Shown here: piece by piece, positions 18,583 through 25,774 of the stretch
Layout of the letters: each line of letters starts with the position of its first letter
Position numbering within the stretch: position 1 is the first letter of the stretch
Source of the DNA: Candidatus Poseidoniales archaeon
GTDB lineage: Archaea; Thermoplasmatota; Poseidoniia; Poseidoniales; Thalassarchaeaceae
Reading direction: 5' to 3'
Length of the DNA: 39,108 bases
NCBI GenBank assembly: GCA_028283505.1
Contig: JAPOFX010000012.1
Location: 1 to 39,108, forward strand
Position numbers and translations under genes: made by a program
The notes under the pieces: model-generated
Database searches by the model: none
Told to the model about the DNA's origin: nothing
Seen by the model: only the letters and a program-made list of their open reading frames with translations

Positions 18583-19645
18583 CGAAATATTTCAGTACCC
18601 ATTAAATCGCACGGATGAGGCCGATGACACACGCAACGGATATGACTGCCCCGTCTTCCCGGGAACTGGTGATGTCTTGATCTATGACGCGTCCTTCCTC
18701 GATATCCTGTACCGGGGCAGGTTAGTTGAGTTACGGGAAATGGCAGAATCTAGGAAGATTTCTAAGAGTGGCTCTGTAGAAGTACTGCGGGCACGTTTGA
18801 TTCATAGCATAGTCCTGAAAGACTTGGACCTATCTTGGGACGGGATACAAAGCATGAGCCACAGTGAGCTCGGGGAAATTCTCAAAATTTTCGGAATTAA
18901 GTCATCGGGATCCCAAAGGGAGAGGCGTCAGCGTCTGTGGTTGCATCTGAATTTCGACTCTCGTAGGATGACAATAGAAAGGCTCGCCGAGATGGACAGG
19001 GACGAGCTTCACGAGCTCTGTGTGAGGCTAGAGGCGCCATTGACGGGAAATAGAACTGTCTTGATGGGGAGAGTAGCCGGGGTTTTGACTAACCAACTCA
19101 ACGGGTGGGGAAGAATCAAGAGGAGCCTCAGGCGGAACGGATTGAAACTTTCAATTTCTGACATCTCCCCCCCTACTCAGGAAAATTTCGAAGTGGAATT
19201 CGAGGATCTAAATATCGATTTTCTCTCAGATTCGCCGATTGCGGTCATTGAAGATGCTCATGATTCCTTGGTCTTGGGCATAGACACCCTCCGACCCGAG
19301 ATTCAGCAAGACCTCAAGTTAGTTTCATCGCATGCTTCCGAGATTGACAGGATTGTGGGCACCATACTTAGGGGAAGCGGGGGCGTATGGGGAGAAGCGC
19401 AGAGGGAGCTCATGATCAGGTTATCAAAGAGAAGGGGTTGGCCAGTGGATGATGAAACAGTTAGATCAAGGCTTTCGCGTGTATCTACCGATATCGCAGA
19501 AATAAGGGGGGCCAGACTAGGAGAGTTTGGGGGTATGAGTGGCAACTCGATACTAAGGGAACAGGTGATTTCTGAATCATCTTCACTCAGGATAAGGGAG
19601 AAAATGGAAATTGCCGATTCGATATTGCGCGAGATTGAGCCCTAA
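18575..19645 (+). CDS. Protein with three SAP-like motifs
   Basis: A 356-residue protein with three tandem SAP-like (two-helix, nucleic-acid-binding) motifs: about 47-79 (GRLVELREMAESRKISKSGS...LRARL), 91-126 (MSHSELGEILKIFGIKSSGS) and 136-172 (LAEMDRDELHELCVRLEAPLTGN). Each follows the hydrophobic-LxxxGIxxxGxKxxL pattern. Residues 173-356 are basic/charged helical with no family I recognise. The ATG overlaps the end of the HemC-like gene by eight bases, which suggests translational coupling; the longer frame upstream lies inside that gene. Its stop overlaps the stop of the convergent RPA-associated gene by four bases. SAP motifs usually bind DNA or RNA; the role here is unknown. Confidence 0.65.
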   Translation: MINEIFQYPLNRTDEADDTRNGYDCPVFPGTGDVLIYDASFLDILYRGRLVELREMAESRKISKSGSVEVLRARLIHSIVLKDLDLSWDGIQSMSHSELGEILKIFGIKSSGSQRERRQRLWLHLNFDSRRMTIERLAEMDRDELHELCVRLEAPLTGNRTVLMGRVAGVLTNQLNGWGRIKRSLRRNGLKLSISDISPPTQENFEVEFEDLNIDFLSDSPIAVIEDAHDSLVLGIDTLRPEIQQDLKLVSSHASEIDRIVGTILRGSGGVWGEAQRELMIRLSKRRGWPVDDETVRSRLSRVSTDIAEIRGARLGEFGGMSGNSILREQVISESSSLRIREKMEIADSILREIEP

Positions 19646-20583
19646 AGAACCTGGAAAAATCCAAATCTTGGCTCAATAATTGTGCCATCAACGTCCCTCA
19701 TTCCTTCTATCGCGTCCTCTGCGTCTTCTCTGGAGAATCCAGATTGGACGCATGCGAGGATGATGGAGTCGTATTCTGCACCTTGTCCTCCGTCAGCAGA
19801 TTCTATTGCCCTGATGATGGTCGCAGATATGTCTCCTACAGGCTCTATTGGGGCTTTGGTTTCTGGAGATTCTATCACCTGGTCATCCACACTCTCCTGG
19901 GAGCGCGACATCTCTAGCTCGGCCTCGGCCATACTGGACCTCCCTGATGCAATGGAAAGGGCTTGCAGGACCCCTACCCTGTAATTTTCTAAGTCAAATT
20001 CCGGATAGTGAGATCTTGCCTGAGCCATGCCTTCAGCTACGTCTTTTGGAATTCCTCGGTTTGCCAGAGTCGTGGCTTCGGCCTCTAATCCCACTGAGTC
20101 TTCGTAGGCCTTCATTCTCCTCAGTGTGGCTTCAGCGGCGTCCACGAGCCACCTTGAGTATCTCTCTTTGTCAATTATTGCCAACTGTTCGACCCTGAGC
20201 GAGGTAAAGACTCCCCCATCTTCAGTCTCAAACCATCTCGCCTTTCCTACCAAGGAAATCAAGAATCTGTCTCCTGACTCGAATCTCGCGAGAAGCTCTT
20301 CAGCCTCCGAGTGCATCTCCTCTTGAAATGGTGCAATATTGAATACGTGGTTTCCCGTCGGGTCCCTTATGTGTCCGGAATAGCTTGGTCCATTATCTCC
20401 ATCCCTTCTTTCCAATCTGTCTATCACCCCTGCCACAAGAGCCCTGTTTACTCTGGCCCCGAGTTTGGTGATGACGAATGATGGGTCGAATTCTCCAGTT
20501 CCCATCTCAGTCAGTGATGCATCTGAGTACTCCTGTGCAAGCATCCTGATAGCGGTTTGGCGAGGGGATCTTCGAGACTCCAT
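19642..20583 (-). CDS. Replication protein A-associated protein (RPA-associated OB-fold protein)
   Basis: A 313-residue homologue of the archaeal RPA-associated proteins, which pair with RPA in binding single-stranded DNA. The N-terminal RQTAIRMLAQEYSDASL and FVITKLGARVNRALVAGVIDRLER lead into an OB-fold region (YSGHIRDPTGNHVFNIAP...LISLVGKARWFE). The middle helices are DAAEATLRRMKAYEDS. The C-terminus carries a winged-helix-like stretch, after about residue 235, that could act in protein contacts. The ATG overlaps the RPA stop codon by one base (TGATG), so the two are translationally coupled; a longer frame inside the RPA gene is rejected. Confidence 0.85.
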   Translation of the reverse strand: MESRRSPRQTAIRMLAQEYSDASLTEMGTGEFDPSFVITKLGARVNRALVAGVIDRLERRDGDNGPSYSGHIRDPTGNHVFNIAPFQEEMHSEAEELLARFESGDRFLISLVGKARWFETEDGGVFTSLRVEQLAIIDKERYSRWLVDAAEATLRRMKAYEDSVGLEAEATTLANRGIPKDVAEGMAQARSHYPEFDLENYRVGVLQALSIASGRSSMAEAELEMSRSQESVDDQVIESPETKAPIEPVGDISATIIRAIESADGGQGAEYDSIILACVQSGFSREDAEDAIEGMRDVDGTIIEPRFGFFQVL

Positions 20584-22307
20584 CACATTACCACTTCCCA
20601 TCTTTCAATGGCCATCTCTGCTGCCTTTGACGCGGACATACCATCGTCTTGAACACTGTCGGCCAGTAGCATTGCCCCTTGGTCATCTATGAGGGCTAGG
20701 CCGTTCACCGTGACCGGTCTGCCAAGGGCCTTCTCCCTCACCGAAGATAAGAAGGAGTCTTGGCCGTCTTTGGAAATCATCTCGGATACCTCAGATTGAG
20801 TCATGCCCAGGAAATGTTCTGCAGGTTCCTTGGATAGCAATAGGGATACATTGGATATTCCGTCGTCTAGGACCATTCTGATTCGCAAGTCCTCTTCGCC
20901 CCTCTGAGGGCCACAGTCAACGCACACCCCGTCCCTGAGTCTCTTCCTGCACTTCCTATCTCTGTCTTGTAGTTGTACAGTGCATCTCTCGATTATTCCC
21001 GAGTCACCCGTGACTAAGACAATCGATCCTTTCGTACGGATTCCCCGTCTCGTTCCTCCTGCCACCAAGTCTGTGAGGCCTACGTTTACCCAATGATCGT
21101 CCGGATCTATCCTCTCCCATGTCGGACTTTCCAGGTTGGTCGCTTGGGATATATCATCAATAACGAGGTCTGGGGAACCTTGCCATGATTGGACCCTAGC
21201 TTCATTGAGGTGTATGAAGTCACCTGGCGCGGGATCGAAATCACACCATGCTGTGAGTCTGCACCTCCCAGTTGGGTCCATTACATCGCCACTTCTGACG
21301 ATTCTTTCCGAACCATCCTTCGCAGTGAACGACCTCTTGTACCACGATTCCACCTGAAGAGTGATTTCAACGTCCCTCATGCCATTTCTCAAACCCGATA
21401 TAGTACTCTTCTTTGTTGATGCTAATTCGTCCATGCTCGCGAAGGAATTGTCATGGTACACCTCTACCCTTGTTGTATCCCCAATATTTACTTCAGGAGT
21501 ATCTCGGAATCTTCGGATTGAGGCCCCCTCTATTTTGAGTAGGGTACCGGGCTCATGGTCGAATTCTGACCAAGATAGCATTCCAATACTTCCAGTCTCA
21601 TCGGCTAATCTCCCTCTAACGACATTCAGTTGCCCTGAACCATCTCTCTTGACAATGACATCATTCTTCGTTGAAAGAACTCTGGCTACAATATTCACGA
21701 ATCCATCTGACTGCGAAGCCTTTTCGATGGAGATAGGCTCATCAGTTCTCTCGGGATTCACCTGCCCTCCCTCTCTCAGAACGGAAATCCTTGACGTCCT
21801 GTTGATGTTGATAGATTTCTTATCGTTCCACTCATTGACCGAAACACCTTCGAGTCTTACCACGGATCCGGGAGCTAGATTTTGACTATGACCCCCCCAA
21901 TCCTTGTAATCCCACCTCTCTCTCTTGTCGCCAGACTCCCAAGGGTTATCCTCGATCCAGCCAAAGGCTATCTGCCTCTCTTCACCATTTTTCATTTTCT
22001 GCATTCTGGGTGTGTATGAAACCACGGCAACTTCCACAGTTACGTTCCTGTCATCGGAACCGAGGTCAGCGAATCTGTCCACTTTTTTTGCAGAGGGAGG
22101 GGGGGCTTTGGAGCTTGATGAGCCAGTCACATCAATACCTGCAATAGCTTGAAACTTCCTGATAACCGATCTCAGTGCGTCCTCAGGGGGTATCAGAAAC
22201 TCTTCCTCGTATCTCCTGAACTCTTCAGCTATTTCCTCTTCACTGGCGTCTTTACATTCTTCCTTTACAGTGGCTACCAGATTTGCATATTTTCCATCGA
22301 CGGTCAT
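20583..22307 (-). CDS. rpa: Replication protein A, single-stranded DNA-binding protein with multiple OB folds and a zinc finger
   Basis: A 574-residue archaeal RPA large subunit. After an N-terminal helical region (1-55) and a Ser/Pro/Lys linker, OB folds occupy about 85-178, 198-285 and 308-388, each with the DxTGxxxxxxW pattern (ADETGSIGMLSW, MDPTGRCRLTAW). The last domain (405-555) contains a four-Cys zinc finger at C442, C453, C462 and C465, as in RPA70 domain C. It coats single-stranded DNA in replication and repair. A strong AGGAGG lies eight bases before the ATG. It is the first gene of a two-gene unit with the RPA-associated protein. Confidence 0.92.
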   Translation of the reverse strand: MTVDGKYANLVATVKEECKDASEEEIAEEFRRYEEEFLIPPEDALRSVIRKFQAIAGIDVTGSSSSKAPPPSAKKVDRFADLGSDDRNVTVEVAVVSYTPRMQKMKNGEERQIAFGWIEDNPWESGDKRERWDYKDWGGHSQNLAPGSVVRLEGVSVNEWNDKKSININRTSRISVLREGGQVNPERTDEPISIEKASQSDGFVNIVARVLSTKNDVIVKRDGSGQLNVVRGRLADETGSIGMLSWSEFDHEPGTLLKIEGASIRRFRDTPEVNIGDTTRVEVYHDNSFASMDELASTKKSTISGLRNGMRDVEITLQVESWYKRSFTAKDGSERIVRSGDVMDPTGRCRLTAWCDFDPAPGDFIHLNEARVQSWQGSPDLVIDDISQATNLESPTWERIDPDDHWVNVGLTDLVAGGTRRGIRTKGSIVLVTGDSGIIERCTVQLQDRDRKCRKRLRDGVCVDCGPQRGEEDLRIRMVLDDGISNVSLLLSKEPAEHFLGMTQSEVSEMISKDGQDSFLSSVREKALGRPVTVNGLALIDDQGAMLLADSVQDDGMSASKAAEMAIERWEVVM

Positions 22308-22528
22308 TCATCGGCCTCCTACATGAGGAAGGCTGAGTCAAATTTGCCCGTTATGGGAACTCCCAGAGCAGAGGGGTTTGCCTCTAATTCATGGATGATA
22401 TCGCAACGTGCGGTTTGGGGAAGACTCAGCACTTCATCACCTCAGGGTGGTCATGTCGACATCGGCGGTAAATGAAGGTGTCCATTGAACCGTATTATGA
22501 CCAACGACATTAACCGGTGTGACCCCCT
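22308..22528. other. Largest intergenic gap (about 220 bases), between divergent RPA and mogA
   Basis: It must hold promoters for both flanking units. I see a short hairpin (AGAGG/CCTCT with a six-base loop, 22370-22385) and a GGTGTGA Shine-Dalgarno before mogA. A 50-codon frame from ATG 22324 to 22475 has no recognisable product and no clear Shine-Dalgarno of its own. No RNA gene is evident. Confidence 0.4.
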
Positions 22529-23089
22529 GTGCTTCTCATGGTCGGCGGGGAGTACTGCAAGTTCGGGGTTCTGACAGCGTCCGATAGAGCGAGCTCGGGC
22601 GAGTACGAAGATCTCAGCGGGCCGGCAATAGAGTCTTTTCTCCAACAGGCCATAACATCCCCTTGGGAAATTGAAAGAATGGTGGTTCCCGATGAAAGGG
22701 ACTCTATTGCCTCCTCATTGATCGATCTGGTAGATAGAAGGGGTTGCTCGGTAGTGGTTACCACAGGTGGAACAGGCCCGTCCCCTCGAGATGTCACTCC
22801 TGAGGCAACAGAGGAAGTATGTCAAAAGATACTACCGGGATTTGGTGAGAAAATGAGGTCGGTATCTCTAAATTACGTTCCAACAGCTATTCTTTCCAGA
22901 CAAATTGCAGGAATCAGGGGGAGCAGTCTGATTATCAACTTACCCGGATCTCCCAGGTCCATTAGGCAAATTTTAGACGAGGTCTTTTCTGCGGTTCCAT
23001 ATTGTGTGGATCTGATAGGGGGGCCATACATAACAACGGATCCTGATTTCATAGATTCCTTTCGTCCAGCTCACGCAAGACGCGAATGA
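22529..23089 (+). CDS. mogA: Molybdopterin adenylyltransferase, MogA type
   Basis: Adenylylates molybdopterin before molybdate insertion in molybdenum cofactor synthesis. The 186-residue protein has the full MogA signature series: TASDRASSGEYEDLSGPAI (17-34), VVTTGGTGPSPRDVTPEAT (76-94), PGFGEKMRSVSLNYVPTAIL, INLPGSPRSI and a C-terminal SVPYC/AVPYC-like AVPYCVDLIGGPY...FRPAHARRE. The last two match bacterial MogA more closely than archaeal MoaB. The GTG start is supported by GGTGTGA six bases upstream; an ATG three codons later is the alternative. It is coupled to rph through an ATGA overlap. No other molybdenum cofactor gene lies in the window. Confidence 0.9.
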   Translation: MLLMVGGEYCKFGVLTASDRASSGEYEDLSGPAIESFLQQAITSPWEIERMVVPDERDSIASSLIDLVDRRGCSVVVTTGGTGPSPRDVTPEATEEVCQKILPGFGEKMRSVSLNYVPTAILSRQIAGIRGSSLIINLPGSPRSIRQILDEVFSAVPYCVDLIGGPYITTDPDFIDSFRPAHARRE

Positions 23090-23943
23090 TTGAACATGTG
23101 ATGTCCACTCGGAGCACCATGGCGAAGATGAAATCTGGCAAAATTAGTACTGACAGGAAGAATGATGAGTTACGTGATGTGAACGTAACTTTGGATTTCA
23201 CCCCCAACGCACTTTCCTCGCTACTTTACAAACAGGGAGATACAACTGTGCTGGTTTGCGTAACCAAAGCCCCCTCCCTGCCAAGATGGTTTCCAAAGAA
23301 TTCAGACAGGGGCTGGGTCCATGCAGAGTATTCCCTTCTACCCGGATCAACCGATACCAGATTCAGGAGAGAAAGAAGTGGCGCGAAAGGGAGAACCATG
23401 GAGATTGAGAGACTGGTGGCTAGGTCACTCAGAGGGGCTGTGGATTTAGAGGAGCTAGGTCCAGTAGCGCTCACTGTGGACTGCGATATCCTGAATGCTG
23501 ACGGCGGTACAAGATGTGCATCGATTACTGCGGCATGCATAGCCTTGAGGCTCGCTGTCAGGCGCTTGATAGACTCAGGGGACTGTCTACCTAAGGAGTT
23601 GAGGCCGACGAGAGAGGACATCGCTAATGGTTGGACCGCTCCAGAGCTTACAGCCGAGGAAAAGCATGCACATGAAATGAGCGTGATGGCGAACGATGTA
23701 TCCGCAATTAGCGTGGGCCTGATTGATGGGGAAGTATTCCTTGATTTGGACTATGTATTGGACAGCAATGCTGACGTGGATATGAATGTGGTAGGGACCA
23801 GTGATGGAATGTTCGTGGAAGTTCAGGGCACTGGAGAGGAGGCGACATACTCACGAAAGCAGTTCGATTCCCTGATGGACATGGCCGAGCTGGGCCTGAA
23901 AAGGCTTCAAGAGATTCAATCTAAAGCCCTTCGAGAGGCCTAG
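23086..23943 (+). CDS. rph: RNase PH (bacterial-type 3' exoribonuclease)
   Basis: A phosphorolytic 3'-5' exoribonuclease that trims tRNA 3' ends in bacteria. The 285-residue protein has the RNase PH series: ELRDVNVTLDF, GDTTVLVCVT (51-60), WVHAEYSLLPGSTDTR, GRTMEIERLVARSLR (102-116, with phosphate-binding Arg), DCDILNADGGTRCASIT (132-148) and SVGLIDGEVFLDLDYVLDSNADVDMNVV. This is the RNase PH pattern rather than that of archaeal exosome Rrp41. Compared with bacterial enzymes there is a charged insertion of about 20-25 residues near 166-200. Starts at residues 1, 6 or 12 are possible; the first ATG overlaps the mogA stop as ATGA. It lies tail-on to tRNA-Phe. Confidence 0.88.
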   Translation: MIEHVMSTRSTMAKMKSGKISTDRKNDELRDVNVTLDFTPNALSSLLYKQGDTTVLVCVTKAPSLPRWFPKNSDRGWVHAEYSLLPGSTDTRFRRERSGAKGRTMEIERLVARSLRGAVDLEELGPVALTVDCDILNADGGTRCASITAACIALRLAVRRLIDSGDCLPKELRPTREDIANGWTAPELTAEEKHAHEMSVMANDVSAISVGLIDGEVFLDLDYVLDSNADVDMNVVGTSDGMFVEVQGTGEEATYSRKQFDSLMDMAELGLKRLQEIQSKALREA

Positions 23944-23966
23944 TCCCAAGATTAGAACGATTATGT

Positions 23967-24042
23967 TGGTGGGACTGGCCGGACTTGAACCAGCGGCCTC
24001 CGCATCTTCAGTGCGGCGCTCTCCCAGCTGAGCTACAGTCCC
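23967..24042 (-). tRNA. tRNA-Phe (GAA), CCA encoded
   Basis: On the minus strand a full cloverleaf forms: acceptor GGGACTG/CAGTCCC, D arm GCTC/GAGC, anticodon stem CCGCA/TGCGG with loop CTGAAGA (anticodon GAA at 24007-24009) and T arm GCTGG-TTCAAGT-CCGGC. The discriminator base is A and the genome encodes the terminal CCA. There is no intron. Confidence 0.96.
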
Positions 24043-24117
24043 GTAGCAACCTTGCCACCATGGTCATGTCTTCAAATCTTCCTGATGGGTAAAATCTCAG
24101 ATTTTCGCGAGCCATGG

Positions 24118-24123
24118 TTTAAA
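24118..24123 (+). promoter_or_regulatory. TATA-like element before the first photolyase gene
   Basis: TTTAAA lies 36-41 bases before the GTG start, between the divergent tRNA-Phe and the photolyase. This would give a leader of roughly ten bases. No Shine-Dalgarno is apparent. Confidence 0.35.
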
Positions 24124-24158
24124 CAACAGCTCAAAAGTATGGATTTAGCACACTGTAC

Positions 24159-25712
24159 GTGCCTACTGCGATAGTTTGGTTCCGCAAGTGCCTGAGGCTC
24201 CATGACAATCCTGCTCTGACTTGGGCTTGCGAGTCCAGCGAAGTTGACAGTATTCTTCCGGTATTCATTATGGACGAGGAATTGGGATCTGAAGGAACGG
24301 GTGGGATTGGGTTCAACAGAGCTAGGTTCCTAGTGCAGTCACTTCGAGACCTTGACGATAGTCTCCGACGGGAACTTGGCCTAAGGCTTAGGATTCTCAG
24401 AGGGGATATTCTTGAAACGATGGAGTCGGTGATCGACAGTTTGGATGGGGGTGCCCCTTATCTTGCGTACGAATACTGCTCCGAGCCCAAGAGCTTGTTC
24501 GTGTCGGCCGAAATCAGTAGATGGGAGTTATCTGGCAAGATGAAATTCGAGCCTAGGATTTTCTCGGGGAGCCATACTCTTCTTGACATCGAGAAAACTG
24601 TGTGTTCCGAGAATTACTCCAATCCCAAATCAATGAAGGACATGGAGAGAATCTTCCAAAGCCAGTTCGGGGTGGATGATTTTGGTTTCTATGATATCGG
24701 GGAGCCCCTTCCTCTACCGGTTTCAAACAAGCCGATGTCTAAAATGGCTACTTTGGACTCTGAATTTGGTATTTCTGACCTGGAGGTCTATCTGAGCAAT
24801 CATTATCCGAAAAGAGTCGGCGAGGAACCCTACTTCCCCGGGGGCGAGGGAGCGGCCTTGGAGAGATTATCTGTAAAGGTTAGTGGGAAAGAGGATTACG
24901 TTAACAATTTCAAGAAACCCAGGACCATGTCAACCAACTCAAATGAGGAACCACGAGAGCCGACCACGACTGGACTTTCCCCCTATCTCAGTACAGGGTG
25001 CCTTTCCGTCAGGATGATTTGGAGTGAGTGTAAGAAGGCCTATCTCACGGGCGAGCACACCCAGCCCCCAGAGTCATTGCATGGGCAAATGATGTTTAGA
25101 GAGATGTTCTACCTATTGTCTAGGTCAGTGGCTAATTGGGACCAGAGTACCGGAAATGAGAATTGTAAGGATATCGAATGGGGCGAATATGACTCCGAGT
25201 TGGTCAGCTGTTGGGAGAATGGCATGACTGGTTACCCCTACATAGATGCAATGATGAGGCAGCTCGAAGTGACTGGATGGATGCATCACCTCGGGCGACA
25301 CGCAGTATCATGCTTCCTTACTAGAGGGCAACTTTGGCAGAGCTGGACCGTTGGTAGGGATGTGTTTGAGAAGAAGCTCCTGGACAGTGACTGGGCCGTA
25401 AACAATGGTAACTGGCTCTGGCTGGCAGGAGTCGCACCGTTTTCTATGCCTTACTACAGAATATACAACCCATGCCCAGACTCAAAGTCAAGCCTGAATG
25501 TCGAGACTACCCTTGCGAACTTCGTTAGGCATTGGGTTCCGGAGCTGAAGGACTTTCCTTCCAAATACATCTTCGAGCCTCACCTAGCACCCCTTCCTGT
25601 CCAAGTCTCATCTGGTTGCATTATCGGGGATGACTACCCCCTTCCTATTGTGGACAGGAAAGAGAGCAGGGCAAGAAACCTAGAGAAATTCAAACTGGGC
25701 CTGCACAAATAG
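24159..25712 (+). CDS. Cryptochrome/photolyase, animal-type (6-4) photolyase-like
   Basis: A 517-residue FAD-containing light-driven DNA repair enzyme or photoreceptor. The N-terminal antenna domain opens AIVWFRKCLRLHDNPAL. The FAD domain has LSPYLSTGCLS (273-283), FREMFYLLSRS, then TGYPYIDAMMRQLEVTGW and HHLGRHAVSCFLTRGQLW (376-393), followed by DWAVNNGNWLWL and the C-terminal YNPCPDSKSS. This order and wording match the animal cryptochrome/(6-4) photolyase group more than bacterial CPD photolyases. The two His needed for (6-4) repair (H377 and H381, the HxxxH pair) are present, so repair of (6-4) photoproducts is the likely role. The start is GTG. A second, different photolyase follows 62 bases downstream. 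Confidence 0.88.
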   Translation: MPTAIVWFRKCLRLHDNPALTWACESSEVDSILPVFIMDEELGSEGTGGIGFNRARFLVQSLRDLDDSLRRELGLRLRILRGDILETMESVIDSLDGGAPYLAYEYCSEPKSLFVSAEISRWELSGKMKFEPRIFSGSHTLLDIEKTVCSENYSNPKSMKDMERIFQSQFGVDDFGFYDIGEPLPLPVSNKPMSKMATLDSEFGISDLEVYLSNHYPKRVGEEPYFPGGEGAALERLSVKVSGKEDYVNNFKKPRTMSTNSNEEPREPTTTGLSPYLSTGCLSVRMIWSECKKAYLTGEHTQPPESLHGQMMFREMFYLLSRSVANWDQSTGNENCKDIEWGEYDSELVSCWENGMTGYPYIDAMMRQLEVTGWMHHLGRHAVSCFLTRGQLWQSWTVGRDVFEKKLLDSDWAVNNGNWLWLAGVAPFSMPYYRIYNPCPDSKSSLNVETTLANFVRHWVPELKDFPSKYIFEPHLAPLPVQVSSGCIIGDDYPLPIVDRKESRARNLEKFKLGLHK

Positions 25713-25745
25713 AATCCTGTCATAGTAAATGAGTCTAAACTGGGG

Positions 25746-25751
25746 TTTATA
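25746..25751 (+). promoter_or_regulatory. TATA-like element before the second photolyase gene
   Basis: TTTATA lies 24-29 bases before the ATG in the short gap between the two photolyase genes, and no Shine-Dalgarno is present. The spacing fits a leaderless transcript with its own promoter. Confidence 0.5.
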
Positions 25752-25774
25752 CTACCCTCGCTGAATCATAGACT

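Noticed and set aside
22324-22475. 50-codon frame between RPA and mogA
   Set aside because: There is no recognisable product and no clear Shine-Dalgarno of its own; the region is better explained as a shared promoter region.
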